The notes: a model not told the origin generated them from the letters alone. 64,000 nucleotides of DNA from Pseudomonas koreensis (GCF_012986595.1 NZ_JAAQYM010000001.1:372001-436000); one strand, 5' to 3'. Positions 6,606 to 13,471 are shown, counted from the first letter of the stretch. Made by a program: numbers and translations.

Positions 6606-8033
6606 ATGGACGAAAACGATCTGAACTATGACTTTGAAGATGATGAAGTGGTTTCAGGCCTTTATCCAGATGAACCACCTTTTGACGATTATAACTATCA
6701 AGAATTTTCGCTCAATCCAGAAAAACCACTAGTTCTACTTCTTGGAAGAGTTGGAGGTGAAGGCGCACTTAACCTTCTAACAACCACAAAACGCCAATAC
6801 AAAAAAAAGCTTCTAGAATCAACCCCGGAGAACTGGGAGTCGATCATCCAGTATTTCGATGTATTCGAAATAAATTCAGTCCTTATAAAAATCAGCAACA
6901 ACGTATTCCACAACCTGTACGACCAACGCTACGACTTGGTTAAACAAGAATTATTTTCCCGAATATCGAAAGTACGACATATTGTTTTCATCGACGAGCA
7001 CACACTTAACAGAGTCAACATCTCAAACGTAAGCATGGTTAACTCTCGCTTACCGAAAATTGTTGCTCGGTCGGTGCTAGATTGGCTTGAAGAGATGGAG
7101 ATAGACATTACGCCTTTCAGCCGAACGGCAGAAATGAATGTTCTATCTGAACATTTTCTAGTAGAGACAGAGAAAAACCTGATATTTCGGATGTACATAC
7201 CTAATGGCCGTATTTGGTCAGAACAAACTGAAAGATTGCTTCAACTGTTCAAAGACTACTTAGGTCGCGTATCAAAAATAAAAACACGGCTCGATCAGCG
7301 AACGACTGACAACGGAACTGTATACGAGTTTCACGGCGAAGAAGAGCATTCTGATAGCAGCATGCAGGATAGGTTTAAAGATTTCTCCTCTTTAATGGAC
7401 TTATGCAGCACAGATATTGCCGCAGCGGAAGAACTACTGCGCGACTCTGAAATGAACCCAAACGAAGCAACTTCCATCATTACTAAATTCGCTAAAGAAT
7501 CGAAACGACTTCAACTAGACATAAAGCACGAAAGTGAAATAAAACTGCTTTCCCTCAGACACCGCATGGAGTCCGAACTGGCAGATATAACTCAAAATTC
7601 TAGTGAAAAGCTTTTCATTGAAAACATAGTCAACACAATAATTCCCTCAGTACTGAACAGCAGCCCTATATCTTCTTTTAGCACCACAACGGCTACGGGA
7701 CTTCAAAGCAACTTCAACATCGCCCCGCCACCAAACGTAAGCAATCAAATAATAAATATTGCAAATATTGCAATTTCCCAAGAGATTCGCGGCAATCAAT
7801 ATCTCGGCACTGAAGACCTTAAAATCATCGAACTGATTAGCCAGTTTGGTGGCAAGTCGAAAGCGAGTCTGGAATCAGCAGTCCATGAGTTAGCCGATCC
7901 CGGTATACCGGATCCAGAAAGGCTCGGAGCGAAACAAAAAATCAAGAAATTCCTGCTTGGACTCGGCTCGCACGCAACAGATCTCGGTGTCGGCATCCTC
8001 CAAACCTATATCGAAAGCAAGCTAGGCTTGTAG
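6606..8033 (+). CDS. AT-rich gene in rexAB position, function unknown
   Basis: This 475-residue protein is not recognised. Its first 45 residues are strongly acidic (DENDLNYDFEDDEVV). A mixed alpha/beta region with LVLLLGRVGGEGALNLL follows. A coiled-coil-like charged segment lies at about residues 295-335 (KRLQLDIKHESEIKLLSLRHRMESELADI). The C-terminus is more hydrophobic (KKFLLGLGSHATDLGVGILQ). No signal peptide or clear membrane span is seen. It is visibly richer in A+T than its neighbours. It starts 25 bases after the repressor behind an AAGGA site and ends just before the left operator, exactly where lambda keeps rexAB. Expression in the lysogen, and a role in excluding other phages, are inferences from that position. 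Confidence 0.85.
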   Translation: MDENDLNYDFEDDEVVSGLYPDEPPFDDYNYQEFSLNPEKPLVLLLGRVGGEGALNLLTTTKRQYKKKLLESTPENWESIIQYFDVFEINSVLIKISNNVFHNLYDQRYDLVKQELFSRISKVRHIVFIDEHTLNRVNISNVSMVNSRLPKIVARSVLDWLEEMEIDITPFSRTAEMNVLSEHFLVETEKNLIFRMYIPNGRIWSEQTERLLQLFKDYLGRVSKIKTRLDQRTTDNGTVYEFHGEEEHSDSSMQDRFKDFSSLMDLCSTDIAAAEELLRDSEMNPNEATSIITKFAKESKRLQLDIKHESEIKLLSLRHRMESELADITQNSSEKLFIENIVNTIIPSVLNSSPISSFSTTTATGLQSNFNIAPPPNVSNQIINIANIAISQEIRGNQYLGTEDLKIIELISQFGGKSKASLESAVHELADPGIPDPERLGAKQKIKKFLLGLGSHATDLGVGILQTYIESKLGL

Positions 8034-8052
8034 AAAAAGGGTTAATTTATTG

Positions 8053-8081
8053 TTGCATAGTTAACCTTTATGGTTAATATT
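8053..8081 (+). promoter_or_regulatory. Left promoter and operator (PL/OL-like)
   Basis: A -35 TTGCAT (8053-8058) and -10 AATATT (8076-8081) are 17 bases apart, with a perfect operator TTAACC-TTTAT-GGTTAA (8061-8077) inside. A further GGTTAA half-site lies at 8040-8045. The layout copies the cro promoter at 5855-5883 and would place the plus-strand operon through integrase under repressor control. Confidence 0.75.
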
Positions 8082-8116
8082 TGCCTCACTCTTCCACCAC
8101 AGAGCGAGGCAACACC

Positions 8117-8293
8117 ATGCACACCACAGCAACCCTGCACGTCCACCCGGCCGCTGCCAACCCCTTCCAAATCTTTGAGATCCGGCGCCTAGCCCGCGAG
8201 TGCGGCTGCGCGTTCGCCATCAGCAAACCGAAGCTGACAGCACGCACCTCTCCTGCCCCAGTCAATCCGAACGGCGGAGGGCATGCAGCATGA
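8117..8293 (+). CDS. Small phage protein, unknown
   Basis: This 58-residue protein opens the left operon and starts at ATG 8117 after a GAGGCAACACC leader. It contains QIFEIRRLARECGCAFAISKPKLTART and no recognisable fold. Its stop codon overlaps the next start (ATGA), showing translational coupling. The function is unknown; early left-operon genes of this size are often host-takeover or regulatory proteins. Confidence 0.6.
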   Translation: MHTTATLHVHPAAANPFQIFEIRRLARECGCAFAISKPKLTARTSPAPVNPNGGGHAA

Positions 8294-8880
8294 TCAAGTA
8301 CAAAATCGACAACCGCACCCTGCAGCTGCTCAATGCTCAGGTCAACCTGACCGAGACTTTCAACCACGTTCTACGGACCGCGCCTAGGCGCGAGTGCCTG
8401 GCGTTTCGCCTCAAGGTTGAACGTGGCATCTCGGAAAGCACCTTCGTCGTGGAGCTGGGCAGCGAACGCCACACGCTGACCCTGCCGAACGAAAAGAAGA
8501 TGCATCTCAAGCTGGCCGACTTCATCGAAGAAATCGCCAACGGCCCGTTCGACGCGAGCAATACCAGCGACCTGCTGCATCGCCCCCACGCCAGCCGCGA
8601 ATACGGCCGCTTTGAGGTATCGGATAAGCAGCGGGTGTTCGAGCTGGTACGCACCGGCGGCGTGCTGAGCCTCGACATGGGTTTCGACTACCCACTAATC
8701 GTCGCGCTTCATCGCACTCACTCTCGATCAGGTGTCACCACCATCCTGAGCATCGGTAACAAAAGCCCACACACGCGTTGCTTCACCGTGTACGGCAGCG
8801 ATGTCGAGATCTACGGCAAGGTCAGCGAATCCATTAACCACCTTGCTGCAGCGGCAACTCCAGCTGCGCACGCGGCATGA
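8290..8880 (+). CDS. Phage protein of unknown function
   Basis: This 196-residue soluble protein starts at ATG 8290, overlapping the previous stop by 4 bases. An upstream in-frame extension exists but runs over the previous gene. Visible features are an N-terminal MIKYKIDNRTLQLLNAQVNL, a likely beta-rich middle (STFVVELGSERHTLTL), and a small Ala-rich tail. No motif is recognised. It lies between two small genes in the repressor-controlled left operon. Confidence 0.75.
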   Translation: MIKYKIDNRTLQLLNAQVNLTETFNHVLRTAPRRECLAFRLKVERGISESTFVVELGSERHTLTLPNEKKMHLKLADFIEEIANGPFDASNTSDLLHRPHASREYGRFEVSDKQRVFELVRTGGVLSLDMGFDYPLIVALHRTHSRSGVTTILSIGNKSPHTRCFTVYGSDVEIYGKVSESINHLAAAATPAAHAA

Positions 8881-8890
8881 GGGGCACACC

Positions 8891-9175
8891 ATGGAACGCA
8901 CCCTCGCCCAAGCCGCAACCCACCTCGGTCTGACTCGGCCGAAGCTCATCGCACGCATGCGTGAAAAAGGTCTGCTTAACGAGCGGAACCTACCGGCCTA
9001 TCCCAACCGTGATCGCGACTTCCTGCGAATCAAGGACGGCCAGTGGTACCACGATCAGCTCGGCATGCAGTACAGCCAGTCGACCAAGGTGAAACAACCT
9101 GGCATCCGCTGGCTAGCGGAACAGTTGGGTATCGATCTGCCTGCAATCCCGGCAGACAGCCGTGACGTGGCCTAG
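8891..9175 (+). CDS. KilAC-domain phage protein (antirepressor-like)
   Basis: This 94-residue protein has the pattern of the KilAC DNA-binding domain: TLAQAATHLGLTRPKLIARMREKGLL (helix-turn-helix), then FLRIKDGQWYHDQLGMQYSQSTKV and GIRWLAEQLG. KilAC domains usually form the C-terminal half of phage antirepressors; here it stands alone. The start ATG 8891 is chosen because it lies 11 bases after the previous stop, while the longer frame begins inside the previous gene. It may modulate prophage induction, but its target is not known. Confidence 0.8.
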   Translation: MERTLAQAATHLGLTRPKLIARMREKGLLNERNLPAYPNRDRDFLRIKDGQWYHDQLGMQYSQSTKVKQPGIRWLAEQLGIDLPAIPADSRDVA

Positions 9176-9341
9176 GGAATACGCCCGCCAGATCATCGCT
9201 ATGCGGACACGAGAGGAGCGCAACGCCGCGCTCCTCGAAGTGCCCGAACATCTGCGCGAGCTGACCAGAACGCACTGCTTGAACGCCTGGAACCACCCGG
9301 CCAAAAAACAACGCAAGGAGGCCCAACAAAGCCATGAGTAA
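9162..9341 (+). CDS. Small conserved phage protein with GTG start
   Basis: This 59-residue protein (MTWPREYARQIIAMRTREERNAALLEVP..., ending QQSHE) starts at GTG 9162, overlaps the end of the KilAC gene by 14 bases and the start of the PrtN-family gene by 8 bases. It is helical and highly charged. Similar short WPREYA.QI...REERRAAL..VP proteins are common in Pseudomonas prophages at this place. The tight overlap on both sides supports that it is translated. Function unknown. Confidence 0.7.
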   Translation: MTWPREYARQIIAMRTREERNAALLEVPEHLRELTRTHCLNAWNHPAKKQRKEAQQSHE

Positions 9342-9651
9342 CACAGCACAAAACCCGCTGCGCCTGCACCCGGCGCCGGAATCAGCCACCGTCGAACTGC
9401 TTTACCGCATCTTTGGCGACGTCCTGATCCCGCTCGACAAAGTGCGTGAGCAGTACTTTCGCAACCTCAATGAGCAATCGTTCGTGGCCGAGATCAGCAG
9501 CGGCCGCATCCAGCTCCCAATCACCACGCTGGACACCAGCCGCAAGGCACCGAAGTACGCACACATCAGGCACGTCGCCTCCCTGATCGACATCCGTGCC
9601 TACAAAGCTGACGAAGACATGCAACGGCAGCAGGACGACACCAACGAGTAA
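9334..9651 (+). CDS. Pyocin activator PrtN family protein
   Basis: This 105-residue protein matches the PrtN family of pyocin transcription activators: TVELLYRIFGDVLIPLDKVREQYFRNLNEQSFVAEISSG, then LPITTLDTSRKAPKYAHIRHVASLIDIR. PrtN in P. aeruginosa binds P-boxes and turns on pyocin genes after RecA-dependent loss of PrtR. A prophage copy in a repressor-controlled operon could act on phage genes or, after induction, on host bacteriocin loci. The start ATG 9334 overlaps the previous gene and has a GGAGG-like site in front. Confidence 0.85.
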   Translation: MSNTAQNPLRLHPAPESATVELLYRIFGDVLIPLDKVREQYFRNLNEQSFVAEISSGRIQLPITTLDTSRKAPKYAHIRHVASLIDIRAYKADEDMQRQQDDTNE

Positions 9652-9709
9652 CAACCACAAACAGAGCGGCTGCCACCACCAGCCAATGACATCACCAGGA
9701 GCACACCAC

Positions 9710-10129
9710 ATGACCGCAATTCAGATCTGCGCACTCATCGCCCTAATCGCCCTCGCCGCCCTCCTTGTCTGGGCGGGCTACAGAATGGGTTACAGCGACG
9801 GCAAATCTACCGGCGTGGAGGAAGGGCAAGAGATCCAGCACGCCGCAAGCGCCAAGAACATTCGCGAATTGAAGGCGTCCCTCCACTTCATCACGGCCGA
9901 ACGTACCCGCTTGGCGCACTACAGCAAACGTCTGGAGGGAGCGCTGGCATTCGGTGGCCCTGAACATCTTGCACTGCTGGAAATCGCCGAAAAACTCCGG
10001 ATTGCCGCAGAAACATTCAGTGCCTTCCGCACCGGTAAAAAGCTGGAGCGCGACACCCGCGTACTACGTGATAAGGCACTCGACATGGCTCAGCAATTGG
10101 CTCCTTTCAATGCAGGAGACGCAGCATGA
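9710..10129 (+). CDS. Small phage membrane-anchored protein
   Basis: This 139-residue protein starts at ATG 9710 behind an AGGAG site. Residues 3-27 form one hydrophobic span (IQICALIALIALAALLVWAG), followed by a GYSDGKSTGVEEGQE linker and a long helical, charged region (ELKASLHFITAERTRLAHYSKRLEGAL). The layout, one anchor plus a coiled helix facing the cytoplasm, is common in small phage proteins. Its stop overlaps a following ATG (ATGA at 10126). Function unknown. Confidence 0.75.
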   Translation: MTAIQICALIALIALAALLVWAGYRMGYSDGKSTGVEEGQEIQHAASAKNIRELKASLHFITAERTRLAHYSKRLEGALAFGGPEHLALLEIAEKLRIAAETFSAFRTGKKLERDTRVLRDKALDMAQQLAPFNAGDAA

Positions 10130-11214
10130 CCGAGAACCTCACTCAACCCGGCAACCCCCGCTACACGGCACACGCTTTACCAGCGGCTGACGAACCAACG
10201 CGCAACCAAACCTCAGAGGAAAGCGGCATGCAAAAGGACCGGCACAACACCCAATCCACGACCGCTTTGCTCTGCAAAGAAACAGGCGTCGACACACTAG
10301 AAACAAACAGTCTCTGCTGCGAAGCAGCAGGCATTATTGCCTCTTCCAGCAGCACCACCGAGGCGCTTATACCCCACGAAAAGCTGCGCGAGGCAGCTAC
10401 ACCCAATGCAACGCTAATCGCTCAGAATCGCCCGCCCGCGCAGCCTGTTGTGGGGTATAAGCAAGCTCAATTAGTCGCTGACAAGCTCCATACTCATCAA
10501 GGCGTCGGCCGCAATCTTGATCTTTTGGGAGCTATGAGCCAGCACCGTTGCGCACCTCATACGATCCACCTGAGGTTCAGAGAGAAGTCTGGCCATTACT
10601 GTGGCCTTCTCCAAAGCGCCGCGAATAGCCATAAACGGCTCGACCATTTCCGGCAACGGGAGGTCAACCGGGCTGACAACTTTCATAGCCATCAAATGCT
10701 CTTCGGCCTCAGTCAAAACCTCGACTCGCTTGGCAGTATCAGACTCATGCAGCGAATCAAAGTTAACGAACAGCACGTGGCTGACCTCAGCTGCTCGCTT
10801 GGCAATACCGCATACCAGTCGAAATATAACTTCATCGCGCTGCCGGCGAGCGCGAGCCGTATCTCTTGCCTGTTTGTTCCCAATGTAGAAAGCCGCACCT
10901 ACAGCTGCAATGCCTCCGATCGCCTGAACCCAAGCAGCTGCACTTTCACTAGACCAGCCTTTGAGAAGAAGCGTAATCACTACCCCAAGACACAGGCTAC
11001 CAGGAGGAGAGAGGATTATTTTGTACAACGTGCTGGTGTTGATCTTGATCTCTGCGGACCACATAAATGGCTCCTAGCCATTACTCAAAAAAGCAGTTTG
11101 AACACTTCCACAAGCCTCGTCCATGAACTTGAAAACCTGACTAATTCAAGCTTTAGGCAGCATCCCACCGCTCGCCCCCATATGCCAGTACATGGCTGGA
11201 GGGCGGCAGTATGA
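10126..11214 (+). CDS. Doubtful open frame; N-terminal part may be a real gene remnant
   Basis: This 362-codon frame begins with an ATGA overlap with the gene before it and ends with an ATGA overlap with the excisionase after it, the style of neighbouring coupled genes. Residues 1 to about 115 (MTENLTQPGNPRYTAHA...) precede the antisense gene 10471-11064. From there on the sequence is low in recognisable structure and looks like the antisense of that gene. One reading is an old left-operon gene whose middle was replaced by an inverted insertion that kept the frame open. It is also possible that none of it is translated. The stretch 10130-10470 holds nothing else apart from an inverted repeat. 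Confidence 0.3.
   Translation: MTENLTQPGNPRYTAHALPAADEPTRNQTSEESGMQKDRHNTQSTTALLCKETGVDTLETNSLCCEAAGIIASSSSTTEALIPHEKLREAATPNATLIAQNRPPAQPVVGYKQAQLVADKLHTHQGVGRNLDLLGAMSQHRCAPHTIHLRFREKSGHYCGLLQSAANSHKRLDHFRQREVNRADNFHSHQMLFGLSQNLDSLGSIRLMQRIKVNEQHVADLSCSLGNTAYQSKYNFIALPASASRISCLFVPNVESRTYSCNASDRLNPSSCTFTRPAFEKKRNHYPKTQATRRREDYFVQRAGVDLDLCGPHKWLLAITQKSSLNTSTSLVHELENLTNSSFRQHPTARPHMPVHGWRAAV
10365..10462. repeat. 13-base perfect inverted repeat downstream of the antisense gene
   Basis: GCTTATACCCCAC (10365-10377) and GTGGGGTATAAGC (10450-10462) are perfect inverted copies with 72 bases between. They lie just after the stop codon of the minus-strand membrane gene. No T-run follows either arm, so a simple terminator is unlikely; a recombination scar or a folded 3' RNA end are alternatives. 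Confidence 0.55.
10471..11064 (-). CDS. Antisense membrane protein cargo gene, unknown function
   Basis: This 197-residue protein is encoded against the left operon. It has two N-terminal membrane segments, about residues 22-37 (GSLCLGVVITLLLKG) and 44-64 (AAAWVQAIGGIAAVGAAFYIG), then a basic RRQRD stretch and a helical cytoplasmic domain to the end (EVLTEAEEHLMAMKV, QKIKIAADAL). The AWVQAIGGIAA...A design is widespread in small uncharacterised bacterial membrane proteins. A gene in opposite orientation within an early operon is typical of a lysogenically expressed 'moron'. Its own promoter should lie in 11065-11210. Function unknown. Confidence 0.75.
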   Translation of the reverse strand: MWSAEIKINTSTLYKIILSPPGSLCLGVVITLLLKGWSSESAAAWVQAIGGIAAVGAAFYIGNKQARDTARARRQRDEVIFRLVCGIAKRAAEVSHVLFVNFDSLHESDTAKRVEVLTEAEEHLMAMKVVSPVDLPLPEMVEPFMAIRGALEKATVMARLLSEPQVDRMRCATVLAHSSQKIKIAADALMSMELVSD

Positions 11215-11426
11215 GTGCAGCTGAGAAGATTGATCTCTACATCAACCCGGGAGCCTGGTTCCGCCAAGACTTGCTTTACCCAGTGTTTGGACTCAGCACA
11301 GAAGCAGTCCGCAAGTATCGCTCTCGCGGACTTTGGCTTGAGGGCAAGCACTACCGAACCGACCCCGCCAATGTGCTGGTTTACAACAAGGAAGCAATTG
11401 AAAAGTGGATGGCAGGTCAACCATGA
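11211..11426 (+). CDS. Phage excisionase (DUF1233-like)
   Basis: This 71-residue protein has the short winged-helix form of phage excisionases: PGAWFRQDLLYPVFGLSTEAVRKYRSRG, then LEGKHYRTDPANVLVYNKEAIEKWM. It would bend DNA at the attachment sites and steer the integrase towards excision. It starts behind a GGAGG site and overlaps the integrase start by 4 bases (ATGA), so the two proteins are translationally coupled. A second frame over the same bases is a shadow. Confidence 0.85.
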   Translation: MSAAEKIDLYINPGAWFRQDLLYPVFGLSTEAVRKYRSRGLWLEGKHYRTDPANVLVYNKEAIEKWMAGQP

Positions 11427-12664
11427 GTGACAAGATGCCCACAGGTGTCGAGATGAACGGCAAACAGCTGCGCATCTGGTTCATCTTCAATGGCCAGCGA
11501 TGCCGGGAACCACTTGAGGGGATCTCGAAGGTTAACAAAGCTGCGATTGCCTATGCCGACAACAAACGCCGCACAATCCTTGCAGAGATCAAAGAGGGCC
11601 GCTTTGACTATGCGGCCCACTTTCCCAACTCTCCCAGGGCAGCAATGTTCACAGGGACAGGCGGACCGTCTCTTAAGCGCACCGTGAAGGAAGGTATCGA
11701 CCGATGGCTGGAGGTTCAGCGCGCACTCAAAGCATCAAGTACCGTCGTTAACTACATCAGCAAGGCCAAGCACGTCGAAAACAAATTCGGCAAACGCCGA
11801 ATCGTGGACATCAGCAAGAGCGATATAGAACTGTTTCAAGCGCAACTGCTGAAGCAAGGCCTATCCCCAAAGACAGTGAACGACATCTTCACCGTCGTCC
11901 GAGGAGTCTGGGCTGACGCCTTTGGCGACGGTATTTTGAAAGCCAACCCACTGGACCGAATCAGCAACGTCGGTTCGGACGTCGACCTCGAGCACGCCGA
12001 TCCCTTCAGTCGCACAGAGATTGAGTTGATCGGCAAAGCGGATCCGGACAGACGAGCTGACGCCCGAATGATTGAGTTCAACTGCTGGACCGGGCTGTCT
12101 TTGTCGGAGCTTATCGGACTGGCCGTTGAAGACGTCGATCTTGAAGCCGGACTGGTATACATCCGACGGGCATTGGTTGTGGGAGAATTCAAAGTCCCCA
12201 AAGAGCGCTCCAGGGTCAGAGTCGTTGAACTGATAGGCCCTGCTCTCGAACTCATGAGGGAGATTATGGCCGCCGCTAAGGATGTAAAAGCCGAAGAGAT
12301 CACTGTTATCCAGCGTGACAACATCACCTCCAAGAAAATGAAAGTGAGGCTCCTTTTCCGCAGCTCTACAAGTGGCCTGCTATGGAGCGGCAAAACCATC
12401 AGTAACTGGTTCACTGCCCACTTGACCAAAGCCGAGGTTCGCCACCGTGGAGCTAACCAGTGCCGTCACACGTTCGCGAGCCAGGCTTTGTCGAGCTATG
12501 TTCCGGTCGAATGGGTGGCCCGCCAGCTAGGTCACAGTGATACCACCATGGTGAAGAGACACTACGGGCGCTGGATACCGTCAGACACCAAAAGCATGGC
12601 GGCGATGGTCTCCGAGATGATGGGATTTGGCGCTAAAAAGGATGGCGCTGAACGGCCAATTTGA
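11423..12664 (+). CDS. Tyrosine integrase with unusual catalytic positions
   Basis: This 413-residue site-specific recombinase has an N-terminal arm-binding domain (about residues 1-75), a core-binding SAM-like domain (85-180) and a C-terminal catalytic domain. Tyr381 in KRHYGRW is the nucleophile, His371 lies in QLGHSDTTM, Arg348 in QCRHTFASQ, and Lys260 in KVPKERSR. The position usually held by the first arginine (TGLR.SEL) is Ser226 in TGLSLSEL, and the His of the HxxR box is Asn345. It faces the tRNA-Ser gene, its likely target. It starts at ATG 11423 within the excisionase stop; an ATG 18 bases upstream is also open. Confidence 0.93.
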   Translation: MSDKMPTGVEMNGKQLRIWFIFNGQRCREPLEGISKVNKAAIAYADNKRRTILAEIKEGRFDYAAHFPNSPRAAMFTGTGGPSLKRTVKEGIDRWLEVQRALKASSTVVNYISKAKHVENKFGKRRIVDISKSDIELFQAQLLKQGLSPKTVNDIFTVVRGVWADAFGDGILKANPLDRISNVGSDVDLEHADPFSRTEIELIGKADPDRRADARMIEFNCWTGLSLSELIGLAVEDVDLEAGLVYIRRALVVGEFKVPKERSRVRVVELIGPALELMREIMAAAKDVKAEEITVIQRDNITSKKMKVRLLFRSSTSGLLWSGKTISNWFTAHLTKAEVRHRGANQCRHTFASQALSSYVPVEWVARQLGHSDTTMVKRHYGRWIPSDTKSMAAMVSEMMGFGAKKDGAERPI

Positions 12665-12699
12665 TTGTATTGAATGCACGACAGCGAGCGGCTGAATAC

Positions 12700-12717
12700 A
12701 CGGTTATACCGTTTTTT
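12700..12717 (+). terminator. Short terminator after the integrase gene
   Basis: ACGGT-TAT-ACCGT followed by six T forms a compact 5-base-pair hairpin with a T-run, 36 bases after the integrase stop. It overlaps the 3' end of the convergent cargo gene. Confidence 0.55.
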
Positions 12718-12943
12718 CAGCTGCCTTTACTGCCTCAACACGAGCTTTGTGGGCCGCCTTTCTGAAGCGACGGTAGCTACGAGGATAAATAACAACCTTT
12801 TTTCCGCTCTTCTTCTCATCAGTTTTTTTTGCTGAGTCGTCAAACTCACGCCAAACGGCCTCAATCGCTCCGACCAAAGGAGCGAAAAACATGCGAGGAG
12901 TTTCTCTCGCTGCTTTCAGGAACTCGTCTTTCAGCATGCTCAT
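12704..12943 (-). CDS. Small basic cargo protein, unknown
   Basis: This 79-residue protein is rich in Lys, Arg and Ala: a helical N-terminus (LKDEFLKAARETPRMFFAPLVGAIEAVWREF), a very basic middle (KKTDEKKSGKKVVIYPRSYRRFRK) and an Ala/Lys tail. It overlaps the membrane gene before it by 4 bases, so the two are one unit. It lies between integrase and the tRNA, the usual place for prophage cargo. Neither protein is recognised; a membrane protein plus small soluble partner may act as a superinfection-exclusion or toxin/immunity-like pair, but this is a guess. Confidence 0.65.
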   Translation of the reverse strand: MSMLKDEFLKAARETPRMFFAPLVGAIEAVWREFDDSAKKTDEKKSGKKVVIYPRSYRRFRKAAHKARVEAVKAAEKTV

Positions 12944-13218
12944 TTTTCGGTAGCCTCAATCCAGATTTCTCGGATGTATTTCCAAGTGGCACCTAATAAC
13001 ATTATCACAAAAAGCCCAACGTCGAGTGCCAACAGAAGGCGCTCAACCCATCCCAGCACAGTCACCAGAGTTTCGCTCGCACCAATGGTCTGGAGCCAGT
13101 GAACGAACAGCTCAAGTGCCGTAGCAACGCCAGCCACGATAGCGAACATTGCGGTGCCAACCATGATATGACCCACCAGGTGAATCGACGCCTTCGCCAA
13201 TCCTTTGCTTTCGCTCAC
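12940..13218 (-). CDS. Two-span membrane cargo protein, unknown
   Basis: This 92-residue protein starts at GTG 13218 behind a strong GGAGGTG site. Two membrane spans are seen at about residues 15-40 (VGHIMVGTAMFAIVAGVATALELFV) and 60-80 (RLLLALDVGLFVIMLLGATW), with charged ends (ESKGLAK; KYIREIWIEATEK). It is the first gene of a two-gene operon with the basic protein after it. The 200-odd bases between it and the tRNA should hold its promoter and the attachment core. Function unknown. Confidence 0.7.
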   Translation of the reverse strand: MSESKGLAKASIHLVGHIMVGTAMFAIVAGVATALELFVHWLQTIGASETLVTVLGWVERLLLALDVGLFVIMLLGATWKYIREIWIEATEK

Positions 13219-13423
13219 GCTACACCTCCGTAAATTGGCGGCTGATTCTACCTAGGCCTTCCCGTTCACCGCTATCCATAATTTCGTGAAAAGAGCATTC
13301 ACGCTGAGCTTTCGAAATGGTGGGCTTAGGCGCTGAAGAAAACGGCGCAGAGCGGGCAGCGGTGGCTTAGAACGGGCAGTTTTTGCCCTAAATCTGCCCT
13401 AATTCTGTCCGTGAAAACGAAAA

Positions 13424-13455
13424 AGCCCCCGTAATCATCAATGATTACGGGGGCT
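13424..13455 (-). terminator. tRNA-Ser terminator
   Basis: A perfect 15-base-pair stem (AGCCCCCGTAATCAT / ATGATTACGGGGGCT) with a tiny loop is followed on the minus strand by TTTTT. It lies 16 bases beyond the tRNA 3' end. Confidence 0.9.
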
Positions 13456-13471
13456 TAGTCTTATTCAATAA

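Larger units (their letters stand above)
1..13471. mobile_element. Lambdoid prophage, one end, next to tRNA-Ser
   Basis: The stretch carries recognisable phage modules in lambda order: terminase and holin (minus), a Q-position gene, primase/helicase, CII-like and cro-like regulators, then repressor, left-type operon, excisionase and integrase (plus). It continues past position 1, since the large terminase gene is cut and no head or tail genes are present. The right boundary is inferred to lie at the 3' end of tRNA-Ser (13472), the usual kind of target for tyrosine integrases, because host gene purC begins just beyond. The exact att core cannot be set because the other junction lies outside the window. 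Confidence 0.9.
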
